A stretch of 43,447 bases of DNA from Desulfobaccales bacterium (GCA_037481655.1 JBBFLF010000021.1:1-43447); one strand, 5' to 3'. Positions 16,199 through 23,888 are shown, numbered from the stretch's first letter. Program-made: numbers and translations. Notes: generated by a model not told the origin, from the sequence alone.

Positions 16199-17205
16199 TG
16201 GACAAGTTCGGATTCGCCCAGAGCCAGAAATTTGACACTTACGCCTCCCGGCTGCTGCCCCGGGAGGAATACTTCACCTCGGGGCATCGCTCCTGCCAGG
16301 GCTGCGGCGAGGCCCTGGCGGTGCGCTGGGTCTGCAAGGCCATCGGCAAGGACGCCATCATCGCCCACGCCACCGGCTGCATGGAGATCGTTAGCAGCGG
16401 CATGCCCCAGACCTCCTGGATGCACCCCTGGATCCACGTGGCCTTTGAGAACACCGCGGCGGTGGCCGCCGGCATTGAGACCGGCCTCAAGATCCTGGCC
16501 CGCAAGGGCAAGATCCCGGAGCCCCTGCCGGCGGTGGTGGCCATGGGCGGGGACGGCGGCACCTCCGACATCGGCCTCCAGGCCCTCTCCGGCGCCTTAG
16601 AGCGGGGGCACAATTTCACCTACATCTGCTGGGACAACGAAGCCTACATGAACACCGGCATCCAGCGCTCCAGCTCCACGCCCTACGGCGCCATGACCAC
16701 CACCTCGCCGCCGGGGAAGCGCAGCATCGGCCAGGCCACCTGGAAGAAGAACATGGTGGCCATCGCTGTGGCCCACGGCATCCCGTATGTGGCCACCGCC
16801 TCCCCCAGCTACGTCTTTGACCTCTACTTCAAGGTGCGCAAGGCCATCGAAACGCCGGGGCCGGCGTACATCCACGTGCTCAGCGTCTGCCCCACGGGCT
16901 GGCGCTCGGCCACGGACCTGAGCGTCCGCCTGGGCCGCCTGGCGGTGGAGACCGGGGTCTTCCCCTTGTATGAGGTGGTGAATGGCCGCTACCGGCTCAC
17001 CGTGCAGCCCCCCAAGCTCCGGCCGGTGATCGATTACCTGAAGCCCCAGGGCCGCTTCCGGCACCTGAGAAAACCGGAGCTGGACCTCATCCAGCGCCAG
17101 ACCCTGGCGGCCTATGAACTGCTCCTGGCCAAATGCCAGGCCCCCTACCCGGAATTCCCGGTCCTGACCCACGAAGAAGAAGAGACCATCCCTGAGGGTG
17201 CATGA
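16198..17205 (+). CDS. porB: pyruvate:ferredoxin oxidoreductase, beta (TPP-binding) subunit
   Basis: The 335-residue beta subunit binds thiamine pyrophosphate and the proximal [4Fe-4S] cluster. Likely cluster ligands are Cys33, Cys36 (SCQGCGEA), Cys61 (HATGCME) and Cys231 (SVCPTGW). The TPP/Mg motif is GGDGGTSDIG with Asp119, continuing to WDNEAYMNTG. ATG 16198 shares its A with the porA stop. The nuoE-like ATG lies inside the porB stop codon, so the two functional halves of the operon are physically coupled. Confidence 0.92.
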   Translation: MDKFGFAQSQKFDTYASRLLPREEYFTSGHRSCQGCGEALAVRWVCKAIGKDAIIAHATGCMEIVSSGMPQTSWMHPWIHVAFENTAAVAAGIETGLKILARKGKIPEPLPAVVAMGGDGGTSDIGLQALSGALERGHNFTYICWDNEAYMNTGIQRSSSTPYGAMTTTSPPGKRSIGQATWKKNMVAIAVAHGIPYVATASPSYVFDLYFKVRKAIETPGPAYIHVLSVCPTGWRSATDLSVRLGRLAVETGVFPLYEVVNGRYRLTVQPPKLRPVIDYLKPQGRFRHLRKPELDLIQRQTLAAYELLLAKCQAPYPEFPVLTHEEEETIPEGA

Positions 17206-17660
17206 TGGACGCGGCGCGACTGGAAAGCATTCTCTCCCGCTACGAGGGGGAGCCTTACGATCTCATCCCGGTGCTCCAGGAGATCCAGGACACCTATGGC
17301 TATCTCCCCAAGGACGAGGTAAAAGAGGTGGCCCGGCGGCTCAAGGTGCCCCTCACCCAGATTTACAGTGTCGCCACCTTCTACAAGATGTTCAGCCTCA
17401 TCCCCAAGGGCAAGCACCAGGTGAAGGTCTGCCTGGGCACCACCTGCCACCTGAAAGGCGGCCCCCGGCTGGTGGATTCCCTGTGCAGTCGCCTGGGGGT
17501 GGAGGTGGGCTACACCTCCAAGGACGGCCAGTTCTCCCTGGAGACGGTGGGCTGCCTGGGGTCCTGCGCCCAGGCGCCGGTGATGATGGTGGACGACAAG
17601 TATTACGCCCGGGTGACCGTGGACAAGGTCCCCAAGATCCTGAAACTCTATCAGTCCTAA
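17202..17660 (+). CDS. NuoE/HymA-like [2Fe-2S] subunit
   Basis: A 152-residue thioredoxin-fold protein carrying one [2Fe-2S] cluster, bound by Cys77, Cys82, Cys118 and Cys122 (C-x4-C and C-x3-C). It belongs to the 24-kDa subunit family of complex I, also found in NAD-linked hydrogenases and formate dehydrogenases. The start is ATG 17202 (or the adjacent ATG 17205), both within the porB stop region after GAGGGTG. Its overlap with porB is the main evidence that the NADH module is dedicated to the pyruvate oxidoreductase and is not a separate transcription unit. Confidence 0.88.
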   Translation: MMDAARLESILSRYEGEPYDLIPVLQEIQDTYGYLPKDEVKEVARRLKVPLTQIYSVATFYKMFSLIPKGKHQVKVCLGTTCHLKGGPRLVDSLCSRLGVEVGYTSKDGQFSLETVGCLGSCAQAPVMMVDDKYYARVTVDKVPKILKLYQS

Positions 17661-17737
17661 GGCTGCCATGGGCCGCCAGGGGCGCAGGTGCCTCTGTTTT
17701 CAACGAAAGGCGGCCACGGCAGTGAAAGAGATCGCTT

Positions 17738-19591
17738 ATGCCCAAGTTTGAATCCCTCGATCATCTGAATGAATATCGGCGCCAGTTGCGGGCCAAGCGG
17801 GACCCCAAGCAGCCCCAGGTATTGGTGTGCGCCGGCCCGGGCTGTCTGCCGCTGGGAAGCGAAGAGGTGGCCCAGGCCTTCCGGGCCCAGATGGAGGAGA
17901 AGGGCTTAAACGGCAAGGTGGCCCTGAAGACCAGCGGCTGCCATGGCCTCTGCGCCCGGGGGGTGCGGGTTCTTATCCGGCCCCAGGAGATCGCCTACCA
18001 GAAGGTCACCCCGGCGGATGTGCCGGAGATCGTGGAGACCACCCTGGTGGGGGGCGGCGTGGTGGAGCGCCTGCTCCATGAGGAGCCGGAAACCCACGCC
18101 CGCTGCCAGCACAAGGGCGACATCCCCTTCTATCGCGGCCAGCAGTCCATTGTGCTCCGCAAGCTGGACGTCATCGATCCGGAATCCCTGGACGATTACC
18201 TGGCCTTGGGGGGCTACCGCAGCCTGCGCAAGGTCTTCTTTGAGATGACCCCGGATGACGTCATCGACGCCGTGGAGCGCTCAGGGCTTCGGGGCCGGGG
18301 CGGCGGCGGCTTCCCCACCGGCCGCAAATGGCGCATTTGCCGGGACACCGAGGAGCCCATCAAGTTCGTCATCTGCAACGGCGACGAGGGCGACCCCGGG
18401 GCCTTCATGGACCGGGCGGTGATGGAGGGCGACCCCCACGCGGTCATCGAGGGCATGATCATCGGGGCCTACGCCATCGGCGCCCGCCGGGGTTACATCT
18501 ATGTGCGCCACGAATACCCCCTGGCGGTGAAGCGCCTCACCCTGGCCATCCAGCAGGCCCGGGAGGCGGGGTTTCTGGGGAAAAACATCCTGCGCTCCGG
18601 CTTTGACTTTGACCTTCAGATCAGCCAGGGTTCCGGGGCCTTTGTCTGCGGCGAGGAGACCGCCCTCATCGCCAGCATCGAGGGCCACATCGGCGAACCC
18701 ATGCCCCGGCCGCCCTACCCGGCCATCTCCGGGCTCTTTGGCCAGCCCACCATCATCAACAACGTGGAGACCTGGGCCAACGTGCCGGAGATCATCAACA
18801 TGGGGCCGGAGTGGTTCGCCGGCATCGGCACCGAAGGGAGCAAAGGCACCAAGGTCTTCTCCCTGGTGGGGGCCATCCACCACTCCGGGCTGGTGGAAGT
18901 GCCCATGGGCACCACCCTGAGGGAAATCGTCTTCAATCTGGGAGGCGGCATCCCCGGCGGCCGGGCCTTCAAGGCGGTGCAGACCGGCGGGCCCTCGGGG
19001 GGCTGCATCCCGGCGGAATTCCTGGACCTGCCGGTGGATTACGACAGCCTGCAGCAGGTGGGCTCCATCATGGGCTCCGGCGGCCTCATCGTCATGGACG
19101 AGACGAGCTGCATGGTGGACGTGGCCCGCTACTTCATCGGCTTCCTTTATGAGGAGTCCTGCGGCAAATGCACCCCCTGCCGGGAGGGCTTGAAGCAGCT
19201 CAAGAAGATCTACGAGGACATCACCCAGGGCCGGGGCGAGGAGGGCCACATTGCCTTGATGGAGGACCTGTGCGCCGCCATGGCCAGCGCCTCCATCTGC
19301 GGCCTGGGGCAGAGCGCGGTGAATCCGGTGCTCTCCACCCTCAAGTTCTTCCGCCATGAATACGAGGCCCACATCCGGGACAAGAAATGCCCCGCCTTGG
19401 TCTGCCGGCCCCTCCTCAAGTACACCATCGATCCCGAGACCTGCACCGGCTGCCTGGCCTGTGTCCGGGAATGCCCGGTGGGGGCCATCTCCGGGGTGAA
19501 GAAGGAGGCCCAGGAGATCGACCAGGAGCTCTGCATCAAGTGCGGCCTGTGCTTTGAGGTCTGCCAGTTTGATGCGGTGAGGAGGGAGTAA
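17738..19591 (+). CDS. NuoF/HymB/HndC-like NAD(H)- and FMN-binding subunit
   Basis: A 617-residue flavin subunit. In order it has a thioredoxin-like N-terminal domain with a [2Fe-2S] site (Cys31, Cys36, Cys68, Cys72), the FMN/NADH fold with GRGGGGFPTGRKW (about 186-198) and GDEGDPGAFMDR, the N3-type [4Fe-4S] motif CGKCTPC (Cys475/478/481 plus a later Cys in SICGLG), and a C-terminal pair of ferredoxin clusters (Cys569-579 and Cys599-609). This layout is that of the NAD(P)-linked hydrogenase/bifurcating family and not of plain complex I NuoF, which lacks the two ends. It probably exchanges electrons between NAD(H) and the other iron-sulfur subunits. A 77-base gap precedes it and 3 bases follow. 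Confidence 0.9.
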   Translation: MPKFESLDHLNEYRRQLRAKRDPKQPQVLVCAGPGCLPLGSEEVAQAFRAQMEEKGLNGKVALKTSGCHGLCARGVRVLIRPQEIAYQKVTPADVPEIVETTLVGGGVVERLLHEEPETHARCQHKGDIPFYRGQQSIVLRKLDVIDPESLDDYLALGGYRSLRKVFFEMTPDDVIDAVERSGLRGRGGGGFPTGRKWRICRDTEEPIKFVICNGDEGDPGAFMDRAVMEGDPHAVIEGMIIGAYAIGARRGYIYVRHEYPLAVKRLTLAIQQAREAGFLGKNILRSGFDFDLQISQGSGAFVCGEETALIASIEGHIGEPMPRPPYPAISGLFGQPTIINNVETWANVPEIINMGPEWFAGIGTEGSKGTKVFSLVGAIHHSGLVEVPMGTTLREIVFNLGGGIPGGRAFKAVQTGGPSGGCIPAEFLDLPVDYDSLQQVGSIMGSGGLIVMDETSCMVDVARYFIGFLYEESCGKCTPCREGLKQLKKIYEDITQGRGEEGHIALMEDLCAAMASASICGLGQSAVNPVLSTLKFFRHEYEAHIRDKKCPALVCRPLLKYTIDPETCTGCLACVRECPVGAISGVKKEAQEIDQELCIKCGLCFEVCQFDAVRRE

Positions 19592-19594
19592 GCC

Positions 19595-20353
19595 ATGCCC
19601 ATGCGCAAACTTGCCGACCAGGTCACCCCTCGGACCATCGAGGAGGTGGGTTTCTATATCAACGATACCTTTGTCCGGGCGGACACCTCTTGGACCATTC
19701 TGCGCACCGCCCGGGAGATGGGAATTGACATCCCCACCCTGTGCTACCATCCGGACCTGCCCTCCGAGGGCCATTGCCGGCTGTGCGTGGTGGAGATCGG
19801 GGAGCCCCCCCGCACCCGCCTGGTGAACGCCTGCACCTACCCGGTGGAGGCTAACCTCCGGGTGCAGACCCACTCGGAAAAGGTGATGCACGCCCGGCGC
19901 ATGGTGTTGGAGCTGCTCTTGGCCCGGGCCCCCAAGGCCGAGATCATCCGGGAGCTGGCCAAAGCCCACGGCGTCTACGAGACCCGCTTCCACATTGATG
20001 ACCCGGAGGAGCTGTGCATCCTCTGCGGCCTGTGCGTGCGCACTTGCCGGGAGATCGTGGGGGTGTCCGCCATCAGCATGGCGGGGCGCACCCCGGACAA
20101 GCAGGTGGCCACCCCCTTCAAGGAGGCTTCCGAGGCCTGCATCGGCTGCGGCTCCTGCGCCTTCATCTGCCCCACGGGGGTCATCCCCTACACCGAAAAG
20201 GACGGCATCCGCACCATCTGGGGCCGGGACTTCGAGCTGGCCGCCTGCCGGGTGTGCGGCAATTACATCGAACCTCTGGCCCAGCTGGAGCATTGGGCCC
20301 GGATTACCGGTGATCCGGTGGAGACCTTCCTCGTCTGCCGGGACTGCCGTTAA
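19595..20353 (+). CDS. HoxU/NuoG N-terminus-like iron-sulfur subunit
   Basis: A 252-residue subunit with a plant-type [2Fe-2S] domain (Cys50, Cys61, Cys64, Cys79) and two [4Fe-4S] sets (Cys141/144/147/151 and Cys182/185/188/192). In HoxU and NuoG a His-Cys3 cluster motif lies between these parts; here that region reads RAPKAEIIRELAKAHG and has no Cys. The C-terminus adds two CxxC pairs (218/221 and 248/251) that could form a zinc ribbon or another cluster. No hydrogenase subunit follows, so it probably wires the flavin subunit to the pyruvate oxidoreductase. It starts 3 bases after the nuoF-like stop and is the last gene of the operon, before a strong hairpin. Confidence 0.85.
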   Translation: MPMRKLADQVTPRTIEEVGFYINDTFVRADTSWTILRTAREMGIDIPTLCYHPDLPSEGHCRLCVVEIGEPPRTRLVNACTYPVEANLRVQTHSEKVMHARRMVLELLLARAPKAEIIRELAKAHGVYETRFHIDDPEELCILCGLCVRTCREIVGVSAISMAGRTPDKQVATPFKEASEACIGCGSCAFICPTGVIPYTEKDGIRTIWGRDFELAACRVCGNYIEPLAQLEHWARITGDPVETFLVCRDCR

Positions 20354-20363
20354 GCTTCAGGAG

Positions 20364-20396
20364 CCACCGGGGGAGGGCGGGAGCCTCCCCCGGTGG
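20364..20396 (+). terminator. hairpin ending the por-nuoEF-hoxU operon
   Basis: A 13-bp perfect stem (20364-20376 with 20384-20396) with a 7-base loop lies 10 bases after the last stop. A CTTT tract follows only 7 bases later, so it is a strong hairpin with an imperfect tail. Confidence 0.6.
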
Positions 20397-20411
20397 GCCG
20401 CCTTTCCCCCC

Positions 20412-20440
20412 TTGCCGCTTTTTTGCCGCTTTTCTGATAA
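20412..20440 (+). promoter_or_regulatory. promoter of the second leader RNA
   Basis: TTGCCG (20412-20417), a 17-base spacer and TGATAA (20435-20440) within an AT-rich patch; TAAAAT (20438-20443) and AATAAT (20441-20446) are alternative -10 elements. TTGCCG is repeated 11 bases downstream. The exact pair is uncertain, but a promoter here is likely because the upstream operon ends at 20396. Confidence 0.42.
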
Positions 20441-20449
20441 AATAATGGT

Positions 20450-20669
20450 TACCGAAGCTTGTGGGTAAGGCAGGCAACGGCAGCGCCGAGCCCGCAAGTC
20501 CTGTCGGCTATCCCCGCAGGTAGGGAGCGACCCGGTCCGGAAGCAGGCTTGTCCCGTCACCATCTCTGTGCTCAAGCATCCTTCCCTCTCCGCCGATTCC
20601 TGAGCTGAGATCAGCCTGCCATCCTGTGGTGTCTTTCCGCCTCAGGCGGGGGGAGCCGTCCCTGACGGA
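20450..20669 (+). ncRNA. candidate leader RNA sharing a box with the element at 1431-1545
   Basis: An approximately 220-base non-coding stretch before a small membrane-protein gene. The 22-nt box at 20599-20620 (CCTGAGCTG, six bases, then the last seven GCCTGCC) matches the element at 1502-1523 outside the six central bases, and both boxes are preceded by TCCTTCCC. GGCAGGC (20469-20475) is the complement of GCCTGCC in the box and may close a large domain. Downstream is a CCGCC-TCA-GGCGG hairpin (20637-20649). Its CTCAGG is complementary to CCTGAG of the box, giving two exclusive folds. A last hairpin, CCGTC-CCT-GACGG (20656-20668), covers part of the GGAGG ribosome site. This looks like a translational switch. 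No named riboswitch class fitted. Confidence 0.4.
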
Positions 20670-20679
20670 GGTATTAACT

Positions 20680-21003
20680 ATGCAAAGAGCTTTGTGGTTT
20701 TTTCTGTCCCTGATTTTCGGCCTGCTGCTCATCAACATTACCCTGGATCCCAGTCCTTTTCTGCCGCCGGCCAAAGAGACGGTGGCGACGGCTCCCCGGG
20801 ATCCCGGCCAACCCTTAAGCGAAGCGGAATACAAGCGCCTTAAGATGGCCCTGAGCTCCTTTGATCTGGCCAATGGCCTCACCCGTCAGGATTTCGAGCG
20901 CATGCCCGAGGGGCGGGAGCACGCCTTTTACTTCCTGTTGGGGGCCTTCTGGCTGGTCCTGGGGTTGAAGACCCTGGGGAAACCCCGCAGAGTCGGGGAC
21001 TAA
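20680..21003 (+). CDS. small membrane protein of unknown function
   Basis: A 107-residue protein with an N-terminal hydrophobic segment (about 4-22, FFLSLIFGLLLINITL), a polar stretch with LSEAEYKRLKMALSSFDLANGL, and a second hydrophobic segment (about 82-95) before a basic tail. ATG 20680 has GGAGG 8 bases upstream. This start was chosen over the in-frame codon at 20626 because that one falls inside the RNA element. It may be regulated by the leader described above. Family not recognised; the middle portion may be periplasmic. Confidence 0.55.
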   Translation: MQRALWFFLSLIFGLLLINITLDPSPFLPPAKETVATAPRDPGQPLSEAEYKRLKMALSSFDLANGLTRQDFERMPEGREHAFYFLLGAFWLVLGLKTLGKPRRVGD

Positions 21004-21138
21004 CGCCGGGGCCGCGGCGAGGGTCAGAAGAAAGGAAGGGAGAAAGGGGCCGGGCCTGACCTGGCGCCGCCTGGACTGAACCTGCGGCAGCCTGCGCCTG
21101 GGCGCCTTTCGGCCCCCATCTCATGCAAGGAGGTCGCC

Positions 21139-21435
21139 ATGCGCCGTTTGACTGCGCTGGCTGTGACGGTTATCCTGACCCTCATCCTCAGCGGTTCCTC
21201 GGTCTCGGCCAAGGATTTCTCCGGCCGGGTGGAGGCTGTGCCCCCAGGAGGCGTGGGCCCCTGGGTGGTGAGCGGGATGCCGGTGGAAGTGACCCCGGCC
21301 ACGAAGATCAAGGTAAAGGGACCCTTGGCTCCAGGCCGTGCCGTCCGCATCAAGGGCTACTACGCCCCGGACGGTCGCTTTGTGGCCACGGAGATCAAGG
21401 CGAAAAAGGCCAAAAAAGGCAAACGACACTGGTGA
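21139..21435 (+). CDS. secreted small beta-rich protein (DUF5666/OB-like)
   Basis: A 98-residue protein with a Sec signal peptide (MRRL, then a hydrophobic core, cleavage likely after SSVSA near 23). The mature portion of about 75 residues contains the pattern SGRVEAV ... VSGMPVEVTPATKIK ... GRAVRIKGYYAPDGRFVATEIKAKK, typical of small periplasmic OB-like DUF5666 domains. The basic end (KAKKAKKGKRHW) is unusual and may bind nucleic acid or polyanions. AAGGAGGT lies 5 bases before the ATG. It overlaps the mtaB start by 4 bases, so the two genes are coupled although functionally unrelated. A distant relative by fold may be the secreted protein at 40680-41120. Confidence 0.62.
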   Translation: MRRLTALAVTVILTLILSGSSVSAKDFSGRVEAVPPGGVGPWVVSGMPVEVTPATKIKVKGPLAPGRAVRIKGYYAPDGRFVATEIKAKKAKKGKRHW

Positions 21436-22748
21436 GGAGCCAGAATTACCGCATCGTCACCTTCGGCTGCAAGGTGAACCAGCACGACAGCGCCGCTTTG
21501 GCCCAAATCCTGGAGGCCCGTGGCTGGCAGCCGGCGGCGGGGACGTCCCCGGACCTGGTCCTGGTGAACACCTGCACCGTCACCGCCCGGGCCGATCAGG
21601 AAGCCCGCCAGATCATCCGGCGGCTGCATCGTGAGCAAACCCAGGCGGCGCTTGTCGTCACCGGCTGCTACGCCCAGCGGGCACCCGCCGAGGTGGCGGC
21701 CCTCCCAGGGGTCACCGGGGTCTTGGGCAACCAGGAGAAAAGCCGCCTGGGCGAGTTCCTCGATGCCCTGGCAGGCGGCCAGGGCTTTCTGGAGGTGGGG
21801 AGTTTTGCCTCCGGGGGCACTTTTGCCCCCCTTTTCCCCCGGCGTTTCCCCGGCCATACCCGGGCCTTTCTCAAGATTCAGGAGGGCTGCAATCATGGCT
21901 GCGCTTACTGCATCGTGCCCGAGGTCCGGGGCCGAAGCCGCAGCCTCCCGCCTGGGGAAGTGGAGACGGCCCTGGCGGATTTGGCCGCGGCCGGGTTTGC
22001 CGAGGTGGTCCTCACCGGCATCGATCTGGGGCAGTACGGCCGGGACCTGAGGCCGCCGGAGAGCCTGGCCGGTCTCCTCCGGCGGCTGGCGGCGCAGCCC
22101 TTTCCCTGCCGCTTGCGTTTAAGCTCCCTGGAACCCCAGGAGGTGAGCCAGGAGCTGATAAATGCCCTGGAGGCGCTGCCGGAGGTGTGCCCCCACTTTC
22201 ACCTGCCCTTGCAAAGCGGCTCCGCCCGGGTGCTGGCCGCCATGGGCCGGCCATACACGCCGGAACACTTCCGGGAGCTGGCCCGGAAGCTTCTGGCTCG
22301 CTTTCCCGAGGCCGCCTTGGGGCTGGATGTGCTGGTGGGCTTTCCTGGGGAGAGCCCGGAGGACATCGCCGCCACCTATGAGCTGGTGGAGTCCCTGCCA
22401 GTGGCCTATCTGCACGTCTTTCCTTTTTCGCCCCGGCCCGGCACGCCGGCAGCAATGCTCAGGCCCCTCCCTGCCCCGGAGGTGCGTCGCCGGGCGGCGT
22501 GGCTCCGGGAGCTGGGGCGCCGCAAACGGGCTGCCTTCTATCAGGCCCAGGTGGGGAAGGTGGGGGAGGTGCTGGTGGAGCGGCCCGCCGGCCGTCCGGG
22601 GTGGCTTGTGGGCCTGAGCCGCAATTATCTCCGGGTGCTTCTTCCCGGACCGCCCGCCTGGGTGAACCGGCGGCTCCCCGTGCGGTTCCTCAGAATGCAG
22701 GGGGAGCTGATGGAGGGCGAAGTGCTGAAGTCTGAGGGAAAAGGATAG
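21432..22748 (+). CDS. mtaB: tRNA N6-threonylcarbamoyladenosine(37) methylthiotransferase
   Basis: A radical-SAM enzyme that adds a methylthio group to t6A37 of ANN-decoding tRNAs. The 438 residues comprise an N-terminal cluster domain (FGCKVNQHDS, NTCTVTARADQE, TGCYAQR), the radical-SAM core with Cys153, Cys157 and Cys160 in CNHGCAYCIVP, and a C-terminal TRAM domain. TFGCKVNQ distinguishes the MtaB class from MiaB and RimO. The start is GTG 21432, overlapping the preceding stop codon as GTGA; an upstream extension in the same frame runs through the secreted-protein gene and is not real. Confidence 0.88.
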   Translation: MRSQNYRIVTFGCKVNQHDSAALAQILEARGWQPAAGTSPDLVLVNTCTVTARADQEARQIIRRLHREQTQAALVVTGCYAQRAPAEVAALPGVTGVLGNQEKSRLGEFLDALAGGQGFLEVGSFASGGTFAPLFPRRFPGHTRAFLKIQEGCNHGCAYCIVPEVRGRSRSLPPGEVETALADLAAAGFAEVVLTGIDLGQYGRDLRPPESLAGLLRRLAAQPFPCRLRLSSLEPQEVSQELINALEALPEVCPHFHLPLQSGSARVLAAMGRPYTPEHFRELARKLLARFPEAALGLDVLVGFPGESPEDIAATYELVESLPVAYLHVFPFSPRPGTPAAMLRPLPAPEVRRRAAWLRELGRRKRAAFYQAQVGKVGEVLVERPAGRPGWLVGLSRNYLRVLLPGPPAWVNRRLPVRFLRMQGELMEGEVLKSEGKG

Positions 22749-22833
22749 CGAGAAAGGGGCCGGGGGTCGTGGATGTCTGAACCCTTACTAAGCCCCCCTA
22801 AACCAGAAAAGGCAAGGAGTCATCCATTAAAAA

Positions 22834-22860
22834 AAGCCCCCGGTCGGGGGCTTCATTTTT
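22834..22860. terminator. bidirectional intrinsic terminator between mtaB and lpxC
   Basis: AAGCCCCC (22834-22841) pairs with GGGGGCTT (22846-22853). An A-run precedes it and TCATTTTT follows, so it works on both strands: TTTTTTT follows the hairpin on the minus strand. It separates two convergent genes. Confidence 0.8.
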
Positions 22861-22911
22861 ATGTCGGTCCGAGCCAATGCAGGGTTGGACGATTGTACTG
22901 CAGACCTGCAC

Positions 22912-22930
22912 GCCCCTCGGGGGCTTTATT
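22912..22930. terminator. second hairpin downstream of lpxC
   Basis: GCCCC-TCG-GGGGC followed by TTTATT on the plus strand, 20 bases beyond the lpxC stop. On the minus strand it reads AAGCCCCCGAGGGGC, echoing the arm of the terminator 60 bases away. It could back up termination on the plus strand. Confidence 0.4.
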
Positions 22931-22949
22931 CTTGCTTCCGGCCCTGCTC

Positions 22950-23867
22950 TTACGCCGGGGCGCCCTGGAAGGCGGGCATGGCCGCCAGGGGTCGGCGGAA
23001 CTCCCGGTTGTGGGTGGCGGGCACCCACAGCCGCCAGGCCTGCCGCTGCTCCATGAGGTGGCGGATAAAACGCAGGTGAAAGTCGTGGCTGCCCCGGCTC
23101 ACCTCCACCCGGCCCACCAAGGGCACCCCCAAAAGGGCCAGATCGCCCACGGCATCCAGGATCTTGTGGCGCACGAACTCCTCGGGGAAGCGCAGGCCCC
23201 CGGGGTTGAGGACGCCGTCATCGTCCAGCACCAGGGCGTTGTCCAGGGAGCCGCCCAAAGCCAGGCCCTGGGATTGCAGGTACTGGACCTCCTTCAGAAA
23301 GCCGAAGGTGCGGGCCGGGGCGATCTCCCGGCGGAAGGTGTCGCTGGCCAGGGACACGGAGTAGCGCTGCCGCCGGATGAGGGGATGCGGAAAATCGATG
23401 CTGTAAGTGATGCTCAGCCGCCCGGGGCTGACCCGCATCCAGGAGCCGTTTTCCCTGAGTTCCACCGGCCGCTGCACCATGAGGTAAGTGCGGGGCCAGG
23501 GGAGGGAGCGCAGGCCGGCCTCCAAAATGAGCTCGGTGAAGGGCAGGGCGCTGCCATCCAGGATGGGGAGCTCCGGCCCCTCCACCTGCACCAGGGCGTT
23601 GTCCACCCCGAGGCCATGCAGGGCGGCCAGGAGGTGCTCCACGGTGCTGAAGACCGCCTCGCCCTCTCCCAGGGTGGTGGCCCGGGCGGTGGAGAGCACC
23701 CGGCTGAAGTGGGCCGGCACCTGGGGCCGGCCGGGCAGGTCCTCCCGAACGAAACGGATGCCGGTGTTGGCGGCCGCCGGAAAGACAGTGAGGATTACCG
23801 GCTCACCGCGATGCAGGCCGATGCCGCTCACGGTCACCGGCCGGGCCAAGGTCTTTTGCCAGATCAT
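22950..23867 (-). CDS. lpxC: UDP-3-O-acyl-N-acetylglucosamine deacetylase
   Basis: A zinc deacetylase that performs the committed step of lipid A synthesis. The 305-residue protein has zinc ligands His78 (STVEHLLAAL), His234 and Asp238 (FVRHKILDAVGDL), and the general base His261 in GSHDFH. The substrate-binding LDGSALPF is at 103-110. The family N-terminus QKTLARPVTVSGIGLH fixes ATG 23867; an upstream ATG at 23933 would add an unrelated extension. The ribosome site is G-rich (GGGGGG) and lies inside a hairpin. Two palindromic operator-like sites lie 130-180 bases upstream. The gene is transcribed alone, away from the usual cell-division cluster. Confidence 0.92.
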   Translation of the reverse strand: MIWQKTLARPVTVSGIGLHRGEPVILTVFPAAANTGIRFVREDLPGRPQVPAHFSRVLSTARATTLGEGEAVFSTVEHLLAALHGLGVDNALVQVEGPELPILDGSALPFTELILEAGLRSLPWPRTYLMVQRPVELRENGSWMRVSPGRLSITYSIDFPHPLIRRQRYSVSLASDTFRREIAPARTFGFLKEVQYLQSQGLALGGSLDNALVLDDDGVLNPGGLRFPEEFVRHKILDAVGDLALLGVPLVGRVEVSRGSHDFHLRFIRHLMEQRQAWRLWVPATHNREFRRPLAAMPAFQGAPA

Positions 23868-23873
23868 GTCAGT

Positions 23874-23888
23874 CCCCCCGCTCGGGGG
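23874..23888 (-). promoter_or_regulatory. hairpin occluding the lpxC ribosome site
   Basis: On the minus strand CCCCC-GAGC-GGGGG ends 7 bases before the lpxC ATG. The 3' arm is the only purine-rich stretch at Shine-Dalgarno distance, so the fold would hide it. Confidence 0.45.

Noticed and set aside
18281-20293. 670-codon open frame antisense to the nuoF- and hoxU-like genes
   Set aside because: It is a shadow of high third-position GC in the real genes. It has no ribosome site, no recognisable motif and is rich in Gly, His and Pro.
20469-20545. Possible c-di-GMP-I riboswitch or SRP RNA in copy B
   Set aside because: GGCAA, CCGCAAG and GGTCCGGAAGCAGG recall these families, but the required conserved segments and helix order do not line up.
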